Assembly (NCBI RefSeq): GCF_902491285.1
Contig: NZ_CABUHK010000021.1
Coordinates: 1-64,000, forward strand
From: an uncultured Bacteroides sp.
GTDB lineage: Bacteria; Bacteroidota; Bacteroidia; Bacteroidales; Bacteroidaceae
Direction: 5' to 3'
Length of the DNA stretch: 64,000 nucleotides
Numbering within the stretch: the first letter of the stretch is position 1; the number at the start of each line of letters is the position of its first letter. The notes below the pieces were generated by a model, which saw only the letters and a program-made list of their open reading frames with translations, made no database searches and was not told where the DNA came from. Made by a program: the position numbers and the translations under genes. Of the stretch, positions 1 through 8,395 are shown in pieces.

Positions 1-614
1 ACAACAAGTTCCAATATATTAAGCAGCTTGCGGGCATCTCCACCGGAGAAGCGCAACATGGCTGTTGTCTCTTTCAATTCGATTTTCCGTTCCTTCAATA
101 CGGTATCCGTAGTGATGGCGCGTTGCAGCAGTTCCAGCAGGTCTTCCTTTTCCAAAGATTTGAGCACATAAAGCTGGCAACGGGACAGGAGAGGGCGGAT
201 GACTTCGAACGACGGGTTTTCCGTTGTTGCGCCAATCAGCGTGACTGTTCCGTTTTCTACTGCTCCCAACAGAGAATCTTGTTGCGACTTGCTGAACCGA
301 TGGATTTCATCAATAAACAGTATCGGGCTGGACTGTGAAAAGAAGCGGTTGCTCTTGGCACGGTCTATCACTTCGCGCACGTCCTTCACACCGGAAGTTA
401 CAGCACTCAATGTATAAAAAGGAGTTTCCAGTTTGTTGGCTATGATTTGCGCAAGAGTCGTTTTGCCTACTCCGGGCGGGCCCCAAAGGATAAAAGAAGA
501 GATGCGTCCTGCATCAATCATCTTGCGTAAGATAGCACCCGGCCCCACTAAATGTTTTTGGCCGATATATTCGTCTAAAGTCTTGGGCCGTAGCCGCTCT
601 GCTAGAGGTTGCAT
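1..614 (-). CDS. rarA: Replication-associated recombination protein A, AAA+ ATPase (5' part only)
   Basis: The gene starts at the ATG complementary to 612-614 and runs off the left edge, so only about 204 N-terminal residues are visible. The translation begins MQPLAERLRPKTLDEYIGQ. It has a Walker A motif GPPGVGKTT at about residues 45-53, a Walker B LFIDEIHRF near residue 100, and the sensor-1-like stretch LIGATTENPSFEV, which is characteristic of RarA/MgsA (the WRNIP1 family). Family members are clamp-loader-like ATPases acting at stalled replication forks. The start lies 6 nt beyond the stop of the next gene upstream (620-3196, same strand), so the two may be co-transcribed. The family call is secure; the role in this organism is inferred. 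Confidence 0.95.
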   Translation of the reverse strand, partial: MQPLAERLRPKTLDEYIGQKHLVGPGAILRKMIDAGRISSFILWGPPGVGKTTLAQIIANKLETPFYTLSAVTSGVKDVREVIDRAKSNRFFSQSSPILFIDEIHRFSKSQQDSLLGAVENGTVTLIGATTENPSFEVIRPLLSRCQLYVLKSLEKEDLLELLQRAITTDTVLKERKIELKETTAMLRFSGGDARKLLNILELV

Positions 615-619
615 AATTC

Positions 620-3196
620 TTAGAATACCATTAATACCATGAAACGGATACCATTCTTATTAATACCCGGATTGTCACGGTAGGTGAAACGATGTACATA
701 TTCAATGTGCAGCAACTTGAATATGTTGTAAATACCGACACTTGCTTCGACATACGGCACTTTCGGGTCCATCACGAAACTGGTAAACTTTCCGTCGCGC
801 GTCGGGAAACGGAACAAGTCGGGATTGCTGCTCTTGAACGGATTATTCTTGTCCGTCAGTGTTCCCCACAATGCGCGGACACGGAACATCTCTCTCCATT
901 TCAGGTTCTTGATGAGCGGAATACGGTTGAATAGTTTTCCATTCATGTCGTAAGACAAAGACAGGGAGGCGAAACGGTCGTTCAAGAATTCCATGTTATT
1001 GATGAGGTTGAACGTTTCCCGTTGGGTGATGTAGGACAAGTTGGCTTCCGGCAGAATCAACAGCGGGAAAGGCACGGTATTCCATTCTGCACCTGCTTTT
1101 ACGCTACAGTCTATCTTTCCCCAGGAAGCGGGAAGCCAGAAACGTTTCCACACACTTGCTTCTGTACGGTTGAAGTTATATTCTCCGCCTAATACACCTT
1201 TGAATCCCATGGCATGAGTCAGCGTGAAAATAGGGGCATCCAGTGATACCGGCACGCGGCGTTGCTTGGAATTGACGAATGATTCGCCCGGAGCATAGCG
1301 CAATGTCAGGCTTGCTTCGGTAGTCGTGACGTCATGTACACGTGTTTGTGCAGCGTCGTTACGCAGATATTCCAGTTTTCCGGTAGGCTCGTCATTACGG
1401 TGGCGGAGCATCGCTTTCACTCCGAAACCGGTAAGCGTTTCGAGTTCGTAATTGACAGTCGCATCGCGCATATAGGACATTTGGTCTACCGTTGTTGTTT
1501 TCAGCGACAGGAAGATATTGTCTTTATCCGTAAACAGGAACTTATCCATCGGCGACATTACATCGTAACTGTAAGTTGCCGAAATATAATGTTTCGGGAA
1601 TTCCCAAACCACATAATCGCGTTTGTTGAACGAATAAGTCAGCGTACCGCTATATTTCCACCGCTCGTCTTTCAGGCCGTAAGCGCCATATCCGCTCAAG
1701 AACCAATGCTTGTCGAAATGCGCCGTAGTCATGCCGCTCAACCGGAAACGGGTTCCATCGATGTAGTTGCTCGAAATCATCGTATTGATAGGGCCTATAT
1801 CCACTTTACTCGGATGCCCTTTACTTCCTGTCTCTACAAAGTTCTCAATCAAGGCTTTCGCTCCGAAGATGATATATTTGAATCCCGGAATCTGTTCAAG
1901 ACGGTTGACAAATATGTCCATCGTACTTTCCTTTTTCGTCAACGGAACCTGGCGGACGCTCGCCCAGTACTCGTCGCTTTTCGAAAGCATATCAGCTTCC
2001 TTTATCACGCTTCCTTTCAACCGGAAGAGCCGTTGTTCGATAGGGTCGAACTTGTAATCACTGTATTTTGTGATTCGTTCTACCTGCAATCCGCCTGCCG
2101 TTTTGTTGGAACTCCAGGAAAGGTCTACGGTCATATTGTCATCGGACAATACCCAGTTGCCGTTGGGAAGTTGTTCGTACTGCTGCACGATGTCCATGCG
2201 GTTGACGAAGTTGACTCCGGTCTTTTTGGGCAGATTCATCGTACATTTCTGTACGGCATACGTAGAATCATTCAGTACGTACAGATGCCCGGTGAACCCG
2301 AAGTCCTGCGAATTTTGCGGAACGAAAGTCAGATGTACGCATTCGCGCCTGTCCACCATCAATGTGTCCATCAGATAATATTTATAAAAAGAAATGGCGT
2401 TACTGCCGATAGGACTTACGAAGCGCTGTTGCAGCAGACGGATGTCGTCATCGTAGATGTTGATATCGGCAAAGACATCTTTCAATACAGTGCCGAGCAT
2501 ATCTCCTGTGGAGAAGAACTCTTCGATACCGTTGGAGTTTTTTCCTTTGATAATGGTTTTCTTGCTTTCGGGGTCTTTCCGGTAGATGGTTTGCGAAGCT
2601 GTCTCCTGTACGGAAATCGGGAGAATCAACTTATTCGTAGTTTCCGACACCTCTACCTGGTCTTTGAGGAAAGAATATTTCTTGTAGATACCTTTCTCCA
2701 GTTTTTCCGGCGTGAGGTCGTTGATAGACATTTTCATCTTCTCGTACTTTTCATACTGGTAGTAGTCGTTCACTTCGAGGACTTGCGCCTTTTTGTGCTC
2801 GATCACCTTTTTCATGAATTCGACTGCCGGATTATTCTTGCGGGAGTATTTTTCTTTTTTGGGCTTTACAACGACTTCGCTCAGAAGCACATTGTCCGGG
2901 GCTAATTGCACGTTAACCGTCTGGCTTCCATAGCTGACTTTAACCGTTTTGCTGATATAGCCGACGGCGGAGAAAACAAGTGTTCCACCGTTCCTGCGGG
3001 CATCGAGACTATATTCTCCGTCAATATTGGTGATGGTACCCATATCCTTCTTTTCCTGATAGTAGACGGAGATATACATCAATGGCTCATGTGTCACTGA
3101 ATCAGTAACTACCCCTTTTATTTGCTGTGCAAAAGCATTTGAAGCTGCCAATACAAGTAAGAGCAGTATAAGTATTTTGCTATATCGTTGTTTCAT
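620..3196 (-). CDS. DUF5686 and carboxypeptidase-regulatory-like domain outer-membrane protein
   Basis: This is an 858-residue protein with a signal peptide (MKQRYSKILILLLLVLAASN, cleavage after AFAQ). Residues of about 25-110 form a CarboxypepD_reg-like beta-sandwich (GVVTDSVTHEPLMYISVYY, then DGEYSLDA), the plug-proximal fold also found in SusC-type receptors. The rest matches my recollection of DUF5686: a long region with aromatic beta-strand alternation, ending in a Phe-terminated strand (IRFMVLMVF), as expected for an outer-membrane beta-barrel. Its function is unknown. A -7 box at 3216-3223 (minus strand) gives a short leader. The long plus-strand frames within it are shadows. Confidence 0.88.
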   Translation of the reverse strand: MKQRYSKILILLLLVLAASNAFAQQIKGVVTDSVTHEPLMYISVYYQEKKDMGTITNIDGEYSLDARRNGGTLVFSAVGYISKTVKVSYGSQTVNVQLAPDNVLLSEVVVKPKKEKYSRKNNPAVEFMKKVIEHKKAQVLEVNDYYQYEKYEKMKMSINDLTPEKLEKGIYKKYSFLKDQVEVSETTNKLILPISVQETASQTIYRKDPESKKTIIKGKNSNGIEEFFSTGDMLGTVLKDVFADINIYDDDIRLLQQRFVSPIGSNAISFYKYYLMDTLMVDRRECVHLTFVPQNSQDFGFTGHLYVLNDSTYAVQKCTMNLPKKTGVNFVNRMDIVQQYEQLPNGNWVLSDDNMTVDLSWSSNKTAGGLQVERITKYSDYKFDPIEQRLFRLKGSVIKEADMLSKSDEYWASVRQVPLTKKESTMDIFVNRLEQIPGFKYIIFGAKALIENFVETGSKGHPSKVDIGPINTMISSNYIDGTRFRLSGMTTAHFDKHWFLSGYGAYGLKDERWKYSGTLTYSFNKRDYVVWEFPKHYISATYSYDVMSPMDKFLFTDKDNIFLSLKTTTVDQMSYMRDATVNYELETLTGFGVKAMLRHRNDEPTGKLEYLRNDAAQTRVHDVTTTEASLTLRYAPGESFVNSKQRRVPVSLDAPIFTLTHAMGFKGVLGGEYNFNRTEASVWKRFWLPASWGKIDCSVKAGAEWNTVPFPLLILPEANLSYITQRETFNLINNMEFLNDRFASLSLSYDMNGKLFNRIPLIKNLKWREMFRVRALWGTLTDKNNPFKSSNPDLFRFPTRDGKFTSFVMDPKVPYVEASVGIYNIFKLLHIEYVHRFTYRDNPGINKNGIRFMVLMVF

Positions 3197-3215
3197 AACG
3201 TTCGTAGTAGGGCTG

Positions 3216-3223
3216 CAAAGTTA
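3216..3223 (-). promoter_or_regulatory. -7 promoter box for the DUF5686 gene
   Basis: The minus strand reads TAACTTTG, a perfect match to the Bacteroides TAnnTTTG -7 element, 20 nt before the ATG. No TTTG -33 box lies at the expected distance. Confidence 0.55.
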
Positions 3224-3380
3224 ACAAATAACTCTAAGGATAAGAGAATATATAACTTTTTTTACCCATCGTTTTTGGTTGTTTACAAGCATATATCGCC
3301 CAATGCTCAAATAAGTCAGGCTTGGGCATATATATTTAACAACTGGTTTCAGATTTAGTTTCATTTGTTGAAACTATTTG

Positions 3381-3490
3381 TATCATTCGGTGAAACATTT
3401 TGTTTCTCGGTGTGAAACTGTTTGTTTCTCGGTGTGAAACACTTCGTTTCCCGGTGTGAAACACTTTGTTTCAAGGCAGGTTGAAACTGC
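3381..3490. repeat. 22-bp tandem repeat with GTTTC...GAAAC arms
   Basis: Three well-aligned 22-bp units occupy 3403-3424, 3425-3446 and 3447-3468, flanked by degenerate units at 3381-3402 and 3469-3490. Each unit reads approximately TTTCtCGGTGTGAAACa followed by five or six variable bases. GTTTC and GAAAC are complementary, so each unit can form a small stem-loop. The array fills the gap between the wecB stop and the promoter of the DUF5686 gene and encodes nothing convincing. It is too short and has no unique spacers, so it is not a CRISPR array. Confidence 0.75.
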
Positions 3491-3519
3491 TTGCCCTACA
3501 CTTTGACAGAATAGGGCAA
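3491..3519 (-). terminator. Hairpin downstream of wecB
   Basis: TTGCCCTA (3491-3498) pairs with TAGGGCAA (3512-3519) around a 13-nt loop, just past the wecB stop codon. There is no clear U-tract after the stem on the minus strand, so this may be a 3'-end stabilising stem and not an intrinsic terminator. Confidence 0.4.
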
Positions 3520-3531
3520 GGAAGGTGATTG

Positions 3532-4617
3532 TTATTTGCTTGATAGAATCTGTACGATACGCTCTGCAGTGCGTCCGTCCCAACGTTCGGGGAGTTCGCC
3601 GTGCTTCCATTCGCCTTTCATCAGCGTGTCCATTGCTTTAGCGAGCAGGAACGGGTCTTCTCCGACAAGCTCGTTGGTTCCCATGCGCCATGTTTCCGGA
3701 TGTTCGGCATATGTATTGAGGGTGATGCAGGGAATACCCATGAAGGTCGCTTCTTCGGCCACGTTGCCGGAGTCGGTGATGATTCCTTTTGCTTTGTTTA
3801 TCAGATAACCGAAGAAAAGGTAATTCTGTGGCGGCATGATGTGTAGGTTCGGAGCTTCGATGCCCAGTTCTTTAATCGCATTGCGCACATACGTGTGCAA
3901 GGGTGCTACGATAGGCATGCCGGCAGACTTCTCAATCAATGTCTCCATCAGTTGTCGCAGATTCTCTTTGTCATTGAGCAATACGCGGCGGTTGAGGGTG
4001 AGCAGGAGGTAATTGCCTTCCTGTAATCCCAGTACGGAAAACCATATCGGTTTAAGTAACCGGTTGCGGTTGTATCGGATAGTATCTATCAGGATATTGC
4101 CTACATAATATACGTTTTCGCTTTCCGTGCCCGTCTGGTTCAGGTTACGGTTGGCAACCATGCCGGCTGTAAACAGATAGTCGGACAGCCCGTCGGTAAT
4201 CATACGGTTCACTTCCTTCGGCATCTTCATGTCGAAAGAGCGGGTTCCGGCTACGAGGTGCGCCACCTTGATTCCTTGTTTTTTGGCTACGATGGCGCAA
4301 CTCATGGTTGCGGTCAGGTCGTCCACTACAAGAACGACGTGTGCCGGGTTTTCGGTCAGCTCCTGTTCGAAGGCTACCATGATTCCTGCTGTCAAACTCG
4401 TTGGATTACTGCTTTCCACTCCCAGATACACATCGGGAGCTTTCATGTCAAGATCCGAAAAGAGAGAAGCGTCTAGACTTGTATCGTCTTTCCTTCCTGT
4501 GTAAACCAGCCGGTAAGAGATACTTTTACCCAGCGCCCGTGCGGCTTCAATAGCGCGTGTGATGGGAGCTATCTTCATAAAATTGGGGCGTGCCCCCGCG
4601 ACAATTGTTATTTTCAT
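3532..4617 (-). CDS. wecB: UDP-N-acetylglucosamine 2-epimerase (non-hydrolysing)
   Basis: A 361-residue protein beginning MKITIVAGARPNFMKIAPI, the typical N-terminal Rossmann motif of WecB. The C-terminal part has the SGNVAEEATFMGIPCITL and TLNTYAEHPE elements that contribute to UDP and active-site binding in this GT-B-fold family. The reaction interconverts UDP-GlcNAc and UDP-ManNAc, which supplies ManNAc-derived sugars for surface polysaccharides. The length is close to the family norm (about 370). The gene stands alone with its own -7 box (4652-4659), divergent from the TRIC-like channel gene. It could feed the polysaccharide locus at 38-60 kb, but that link is only inference. Confidence 0.93.
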   Translation of the reverse strand: MKITIVAGARPNFMKIAPITRAIEAARALGKSISYRLVYTGRKDDTSLDASLFSDLDMKAPDVYLGVESSNPTSLTAGIMVAFEQELTENPAHVVLVVDDLTATMSCAIVAKKQGIKVAHLVAGTRSFDMKMPKEVNRMITDGLSDYLFTAGMVANRNLNQTGTESENVYYVGNILIDTIRYNRNRLLKPIWFSVLGLQEGNYLLLTLNRRVLLNDKENLRQLMETLIEKSAGMPIVAPLHTYVRNAIKELGIEAPNLHIMPPQNYLFFGYLINKAKGIITDSGNVAEEATFMGIPCITLNTYAEHPETWRMGTNELVGEDPFLLAKAMDTLMKGEWKHGELPERWDGRTAERIVQILSSK

Positions 4618-4651
4618 ATTGTTTCTACCTTATTCGGTTTAATTCGTGAAG

Positions 4652-4659
4652 CAAAAGTA
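4652..4659 (-). promoter_or_regulatory. -7 promoter box for wecB
   Basis: The minus strand reads TACTTTTG, matching TAnnTTTG, 35 nt before the wecB ATG. It lies in the short divergent intergenic region with the channel gene at 4710; on the plus strand a near-match (TTACTTTG, 4682-4689) could serve that gene. Confidence 0.5.
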
Positions 4660-4709
4660 CATTTTCTTACGGAATTTATTCGTTACTTTGCATACAAAAT
4701 AACAAATAT

Positions 4710-5336
4710 ATGCCCACATTCGTTCAAATTCTTGATTTTATAGGCACATTTGCCTTTGCTATTAGTGGTATCCGGCTGGCTTCGGCGAAGCGTTTCGACT
4801 GGTTCGGAGCCTATGTTGTCGGACTTGCTACGGCTATCGGGGGTGGTACCATCCGTGATGTCCTGCTTGATGTTACCCCCGGGTGGATGACAGACCCCAT
4901 TTACCTGATTTGTACGGGGCTGGCTTTGCTGTGGGTTATCTGTTTCGGGCGTTGGCTTATCCGGCTCAACAATACTTTTTTTATTTTCGACAGCATCGGG
5001 CTGGCGCTGTTCACTGTGGTAGGTGTGGGCAAGAGCATAGCCTTGGGATATCCTTTTTGGGTGGCAATCATTATGGGTAGTATCACGGGAGCAGCCGGTG
5101 GCGTGATTCGTGATGTCTTTATCAACGAAATTCCCTTGATATTCCGGAAAGAAATTTATGCAATGGCTTGTGTGGTAGGCGGTATTGCCTATTGGCTCTG
5201 CGATGTGGCGGGGCTTGAGTCATACGGATGCCAGCTAATCGGCGGGTCGGCCGTATTCCTGACCCGCATCCTGGCTGTAAAATATCACATCTGTCTGCCT
5301 ATATTAAAAGGTGGCGATGAGATAAGGGAAGAGTAG
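4710..5336 (+). CDS. TRIC-like cation channel family protein (UPF0126/YicG type)
   Basis: A 208-residue integral membrane protein with about seven hydrophobic segments. It shows the internal duplication of the UPF0126/TRIC fold: GTFAFAISGIRLASAK with GGGTIRDVLLD in the first half, then FDSIGLALFTVVGVGKS with GAAGGVIRDVFINE in the second. Bacterial members form small homotrimeric channels; the physiological ion and role are unsettled (glycine transport has also been proposed for relatives). It begins 52 nt after the likely wecB promoter, in the opposite direction. Full length for the family. Confidence 0.88.
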   Translation: MPTFVQILDFIGTFAFAISGIRLASAKRFDWFGAYVVGLATAIGGGTIRDVLLDVTPGWMTDPIYLICTGLALLWVICFGRWLIRLNNTFFIFDSIGLALFTVVGVGKSIALGYPFWVAIIMGSITGAAGGVIRDVFINEIPLIFRKEIYAMACVVGGIAYWLCDVAGLESYGCQLIGGSAVFLTRILAVKYHICLPILKGGDEIREE

Positions 5337-5343
5337 CAAAAAC

Positions 5344-5838
5344 TTATTCGTCCTTCATTTCCAATTCTCCCTGGAAACTGATGGATTGCCGGTTCTGCAT
5401 ACTGACATCAATGTTTGCCGAACCGTTAGGGTATACTTTTGCTCTGAATTCATATCTGTCTTCAGGATTCCGGGCTATGAATTTGATGACAGCATTTCCT
5501 TTCTTATCCATTTCCATGGTATATTCCTTGAGGGGTGCTTTGAAGTTCAGCCCGTCACCGCCGCCATAAGGAATACTGTAAGCCCGTCCGAAATAAGGCA
5601 GGTAGGAGATGACCGAGTCATTTCTGATTTCCAGTGAGTAGGGAGATGTCAGCGGGATGGAACGTCCGCGCATCGGCAGAGCGGTCCGGGCATCTATCTT
5701 GTAATTTTCGGATGCGATGAGTTTCGTCACAGCTTCTTTTTTCTGTTCCTTCTTCTCTTTTTTACTTTGAGCCGAAAGGGTGGGGAACTCTGCCAGCAAG
5801 ACCAGCACCAACATTAAGATTTGTTTCTTCATTTTCAT
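5344..5838 (-). CDS. DUF4251 domain-containing exported protein
   Basis: The start was placed at MKMKKQILMLVLVLLAEFPT (ATG at 5836-5838) and not at an upstream in-frame start, because a signal peptide begins there (cleavage after LSAQ). This gives about 164 residues. The mature protein begins with a Lys/Glu-rich stretch, then a DUF4251-type region (IASENYKIDARTALPMRG, then YLPYFGRAYSIPYGGGDGL). DUF4251 proteins are small periplasmic or lipid-facing proteins of Bacteroidetes with no known function. The 3' end faces the channel gene's 3' end at a 7-bp distance. A -7 box (TATATTTG) lies at 5878-5885. Confidence 0.85.
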   Translation of the reverse strand: MKMKKQILMLVLVLLAEFPTLSAQSKKEKKEQKKEAVTKLIASENYKIDARTALPMRGRSIPLTSPYSLEIRNDSVISYLPYFGRAYSIPYGGGDGLNFKAPLKEYTMEMDKKGNAVIKFIARNPEDRYEFRAKVYPNGSANIDVSMQNRQSISFQGELEMKDE

Positions 5839-5877
5839 ATCAGTTGCATTTAGGTTGATATACATATGTATAACAAC

Positions 5878-5885
5878 CAAATATA
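5878..5885 (-). promoter_or_regulatory. -7 promoter box for the DUF4251 gene
   Basis: TATATTTG on the minus strand, 40 nt before the chosen start codon. This supports the downstream start at 5838 because the longer ORF would begin almost on top of the box. Confidence 0.45.
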
Positions 5886-5967
5886 CGAAAAAGTCGGGAG
5901 CTCTTCCCTTTCCTTTAATGAAAATTAAACAGAAATCCTGACCTTTACCTTAATATATATGAAGAAC

Positions 5968-6930
5968 TTAGAACTGTTCCAGTATCTCAATCCGCTTTTC
6001 AATGGGGGGATGAGTGGCAAACAGACCGCTGAGCTTGCTATATAAGCCTTTTGTTTTCTTTTTGGGATTCTGAATAAATAATTGCGCTATATCTTTCCGT
6101 TGCACAGCTTCTATCGCCGGGTCGGCAGATATTTTGCGCAAAGCATTGGCGAGTGCCAGCGGGTTCTTTGTCATCTCCGCCGCTCCTGCATCTGCCATAT
6201 ATTCACGTTTGCGTGAAATGGCAAAACGCATCAGGCTGGCGAAAAGGAAACCGATAGCGGCTATCAACAAAGCGACAAGCATGAAAAGGAAAATTCCTCC
6301 GCTGCCTTTACTGTTGCTGCGTACACGTATATGTGTAATAGCATAGAATGTGATTTCCGTCAGCATGGAGAAGATTCCGACAAATACGATGGAGATAATC
6401 AGCAGGCGTACATCCCGATTGCGGATATGAGTTAGCTCATGTCCGATTACGGCTTCCAGTTCTTCATCATTCAGTTTCTTGATGATACCACTCGAAAGGG
6501 TAATCGTGTATGTACGGTCATTGATGCCGCTTGCGAATGCATTCAGCGAATCGTCATAAATGATATTTATCTTCGGCATACTCATGCCCTGGGACATACA
6601 GAGGTTTTCCACTAGATTATAAACGCGTTTGTTCTCTTTGCGGTCCAGCGGCTTGGAACCCGTGGCGGAATTAATGATTTTCGTATTGGCCCAATAGGCG
6701 ATAAGAAACCAAATCGCCACCACTCCTAAAGTGTAGGGCAGGGAAGAGAGGAAAAAATGATTGACCATAGGCATCATCTCAACTTCCATGCTCTTTCCGT
6801 ATCCGAAAAGAATCAGCAGATAGCAGGACAGGTAAAGGAGTGCTGTTACCAGACAAGGAAAGAGCAGCAATAGAAACACGGAACGTAGGTTGTTCCGGCT
6901 CTGCTGTGTTTGGATTCCGACGTATTGCAT
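5968..6930 (-). CDS. M48-family membrane metalloprotease (HtpX-like)
   Basis: A 320-residue membrane protein with two N-terminal hydrophobic segments, then the zinc-protease signature AVIGHELTHIRNRD (HExxH, roughly residues 163-176), two further membrane segments, and the third zinc-ligand region REYMADAGAAEMT. This is the layout of HtpX-type M48 proteases, which degrade misfolded membrane proteins with the active site on the cytoplasmic side. It follows the LemA gene by 41 nt on the same strand. LemA-M48 pairs are common across bacteria, so an operon is likely. I leave out the htpX symbol because several M48 paralogues exist. Confidence 0.9.
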   Translation of the reverse strand: MQYVGIQTQQSRNNLRSVFLLLLFPCLVTALLYLSCYLLILFGYGKSMEVEMMPMVNHFFLSSLPYTLGVVAIWFLIAYWANTKIINSATGSKPLDRKENKRVYNLVENLCMSQGMSMPKINIIYDDSLNAFASGINDRTYTITLSSGIIKKLNDEELEAVIGHELTHIRNRDVRLLIISIVFVGIFSMLTEITFYAITHIRVRSNSKGSGGIFLFMLVALLIAAIGFLFASLMRFAISRKREYMADAGAAEMTKNPLALANALRKISADPAIEAVQRKDIAQLFIQNPKKKTKGLYSKLSGLFATHPPIEKRIEILEQF

Positions 6931-6971
6931 TGCGTGTTTGATTTATGCAGTGAGTGAACGGTGACTGGGTA

Positions 6972-7532
6972 TTAGAAATTGATTTTGGGAGCTTGTTCCA
7001 GATTAGCGCGTTCGTTCTTTCCCAAATCGAACATAATTTCTCTTTGGAATCCGGTCATGCCTGCTATGATATTTGACGGGAATGTCTGAACGGCGTTATT
7101 ATATTCTTTGGTTGCCGAGTTGAAATAACGGCGGACGGCAGCCAGCTTATTCTCCACATCGGCTATTTCTTCCTGTAATTGCAGGAAGTTCTGATTCGCT
7201 TTCAGGTCGGGATAAGCTTCCAGTGTGATTTTCAATCCTGCGAGGGCAGAGCTCAACTGGTTTTCAGCGGCTATCTTATCATCGATAGTCTTGGCGCTGA
7301 CTGCGCCGTTGCGTGCCTGAATCACCCGGTCGAGTGTTTCCTTTTCGTGTGCGGCATATCCTTTCACGGTATCTACCAATTGAGGTATCAGGTCATGGCG
7401 CTGCTTCAACTGTACGTCAATGTCGGCAAAAGCGTTTTCACGGTTGTTTCTCAGTCTCACTAACGAATTGTACATGGATGCAAAAATAATGCCCAATAAT
7501 ACAATAATTCCTACAATAATAAGTATAGTCAT
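6972..7532 (-). CDS. LemA family protein
   Basis: A 186-residue protein with one N-terminal membrane anchor (MTILIIVGIIVLLGIIFASM) and the conserved LemA body: YNSLVRLRNNRENAFADIDVQ, then QRHDLIPQLVDTVKGY and YNNAVQTFPSNIIA. The fold is a long coiled helical bundle facing the periplasm or outside. Its function is not established; frequent partners are M48 proteases, as here (5968-6930). A full two-box promoter lies directly upstream (7562-7593). Confidence 0.93.
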   Translation of the reverse strand: MTILIIVGIIVLLGIIFASMYNSLVRLRNNRENAFADIDVQLKQRHDLIPQLVDTVKGYAAHEKETLDRVIQARNGAVSAKTIDDKIAAENQLSSALAGLKITLEAYPDLKANQNFLQLQEEIADVENKLAAVRRYFNSATKEYNNAVQTFPSNIIAGMTGFQREIMFDLGKNERANLEQAPKINF

Positions 7533-7561
7533 CGTCTCTTCATTTATTTGATAATATTAAT

Positions 7562-7593
7562 CAAAAGTAATCTATTTGGTTCTGTTAAGCAAA
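7562..7593 (-). promoter_or_regulatory. Promoter of the lemA-M48 operon
   Basis: On the minus strand TTTG (complement of 7590-7593), a 20-nt spacer and TACTTTTG (complement of 7562-7569) match both the -33 and -7 Bacteroides consensus elements with ideal spacing. The box ends 30 nt before the LemA ATG. Confidence 0.75.
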
Positions 7594-7620
7594 TAAACGG
7601 GGACTTTTTTCTCCGAATAC

Positions 7621-7657
7621 CACCTGAAATCTATCAGAAAGCACCTGAAAACTATCA
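7621..7657. repeat. Paired 16-bp direct repeat between lemA and the ECF sigma gene
   Basis: CACCTGAAATCTATCA (7621-7636) recurs as CACCTGAAAACTATCA (7642-7657), one mismatch, with a 21-bp period (two helical turns). It lies in the 240-bp divergent region upstream of both genes. A dimeric regulator could bind it; there is no direct evidence. Confidence 0.5.
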
Positions 7658-7772
7658 TTTGACAGAAATACCCCCTAAAAATTGATTAAAATCCCCCTGT
7701 ATGAGACGTAAAATACCCTTAAACTTGCAACCGACGAGAAAAACGAAATATTAACCATAAAACCCTTAAAGT

Positions 7773-8276
7773 ATGAAAAGTTTAAGTTTCAGAAAAGATT
7801 TAATTGGAGTTCAGGAGGAGTTGCTTCGTTTCGCTTATAAACTGACGGCCAATCGTGAAGAAGCGAATGATTTGTTGCAGGAAACATCTTTAAAAGCCTT
7901 GGATAACGAGGAAAAATTTGCTCCGGACACAAATTTCAAGGGATGGATGTATACTATCATGCGTAACATCTTTATTAATAACTACCGGAAAATAGTACGT
8001 GACCAGACTTTCGTAGACCCCACCGATAATTATTACCACTTGAACCTGCCGCAGGATTCAGGGTTCGAAAGCACGGAAGGTTCTTATGATTTGAAAGAAA
8101 TGCACCGCATTGTCAATGCATTGCCCAAGGAGTATAAAGTGCCTTTTTCCATGCACGTATCAGGCTTCAAATATCGCGAAATTGCAGAAAAATTAGGTTT
8201 GCCATTAGGAACTGTGAAGAGCCGCATCTTCTTCACGCGTCAACGTTTGCAACAAGAACTGAAGGACTTCATTTAA
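7773..8276 (+). CDS. ECF-type RNA polymerase sigma factor (sigma-70 family)
   Basis: A 167-residue protein with region 2 (LLRFAYKLTANREEANDLLQETSLKAL, then FKGWMYTIMRNIFINNYRK) and region 4 (HRIVNALPKEYKVPFSMHV, then HTH YREIAEKLGLPLGTVKSRI). Regions 3 and 1.1 are absent, as in group 4 (ECF) sigma factors. It directs core RNA polymerase to a stress or envelope regulon; the regulon cannot be read from the sequence. No anti-sigma gene is adjacent, which is uncommon for ECF factors. The coding region is followed directly by a strong terminator, so it is monocistronic. Confidence 0.93.
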   Translation: MKSLSFRKDLIGVQEELLRFAYKLTANREEANDLLQETSLKALDNEEKFAPDTNFKGWMYTIMRNIFINNYRKIVRDQTFVDPTDNYYHLNLPQDSGFESTEGSYDLKEMHRIVNALPKEYKVPFSMHVSGFKYREIAEKLGLPLGTVKSRIFFTRQRLQQELKDFI

Positions 8277-8314
8277 AAGAGGATAATACATACAAACAAA
8301 CTTAATGATATAAA

Positions 8315-8354
8315 GAGAGCAACGGAGATGGATTCCCGTTGCTCTTTCTTTTTT
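8315..8354 (+). terminator. Intrinsic terminator after the ECF sigma gene
   Basis: GAGCAACGG (8317-8325) pairs with CCGTTGCTC (8336-8344) around a 10-nt loop, followed by TTTCTTTTTTC. The A-rich 5' flank may let it also end the convergent mtgA transcript. Confidence 0.85.
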
Positions 8355-8395
8355 CTTATATGCTTAGGCATATGATGAATAACTGTGGTATCTGT

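Noticed and set aside
1334..2905. 523-codon open frame on the plus strand
   Set aside because: It lies wholly antisense to the DUF5686 gene, whose signal peptide, domains and barrel-like pattern are convincing. Composition of the antisense product is unlike a real protein and has no recognisable motif.
3381..3490. CRISPR array
   Set aside because: The units are contiguous 22-bp repeats without unique spacers of constant length, and no cas genes are in the window.
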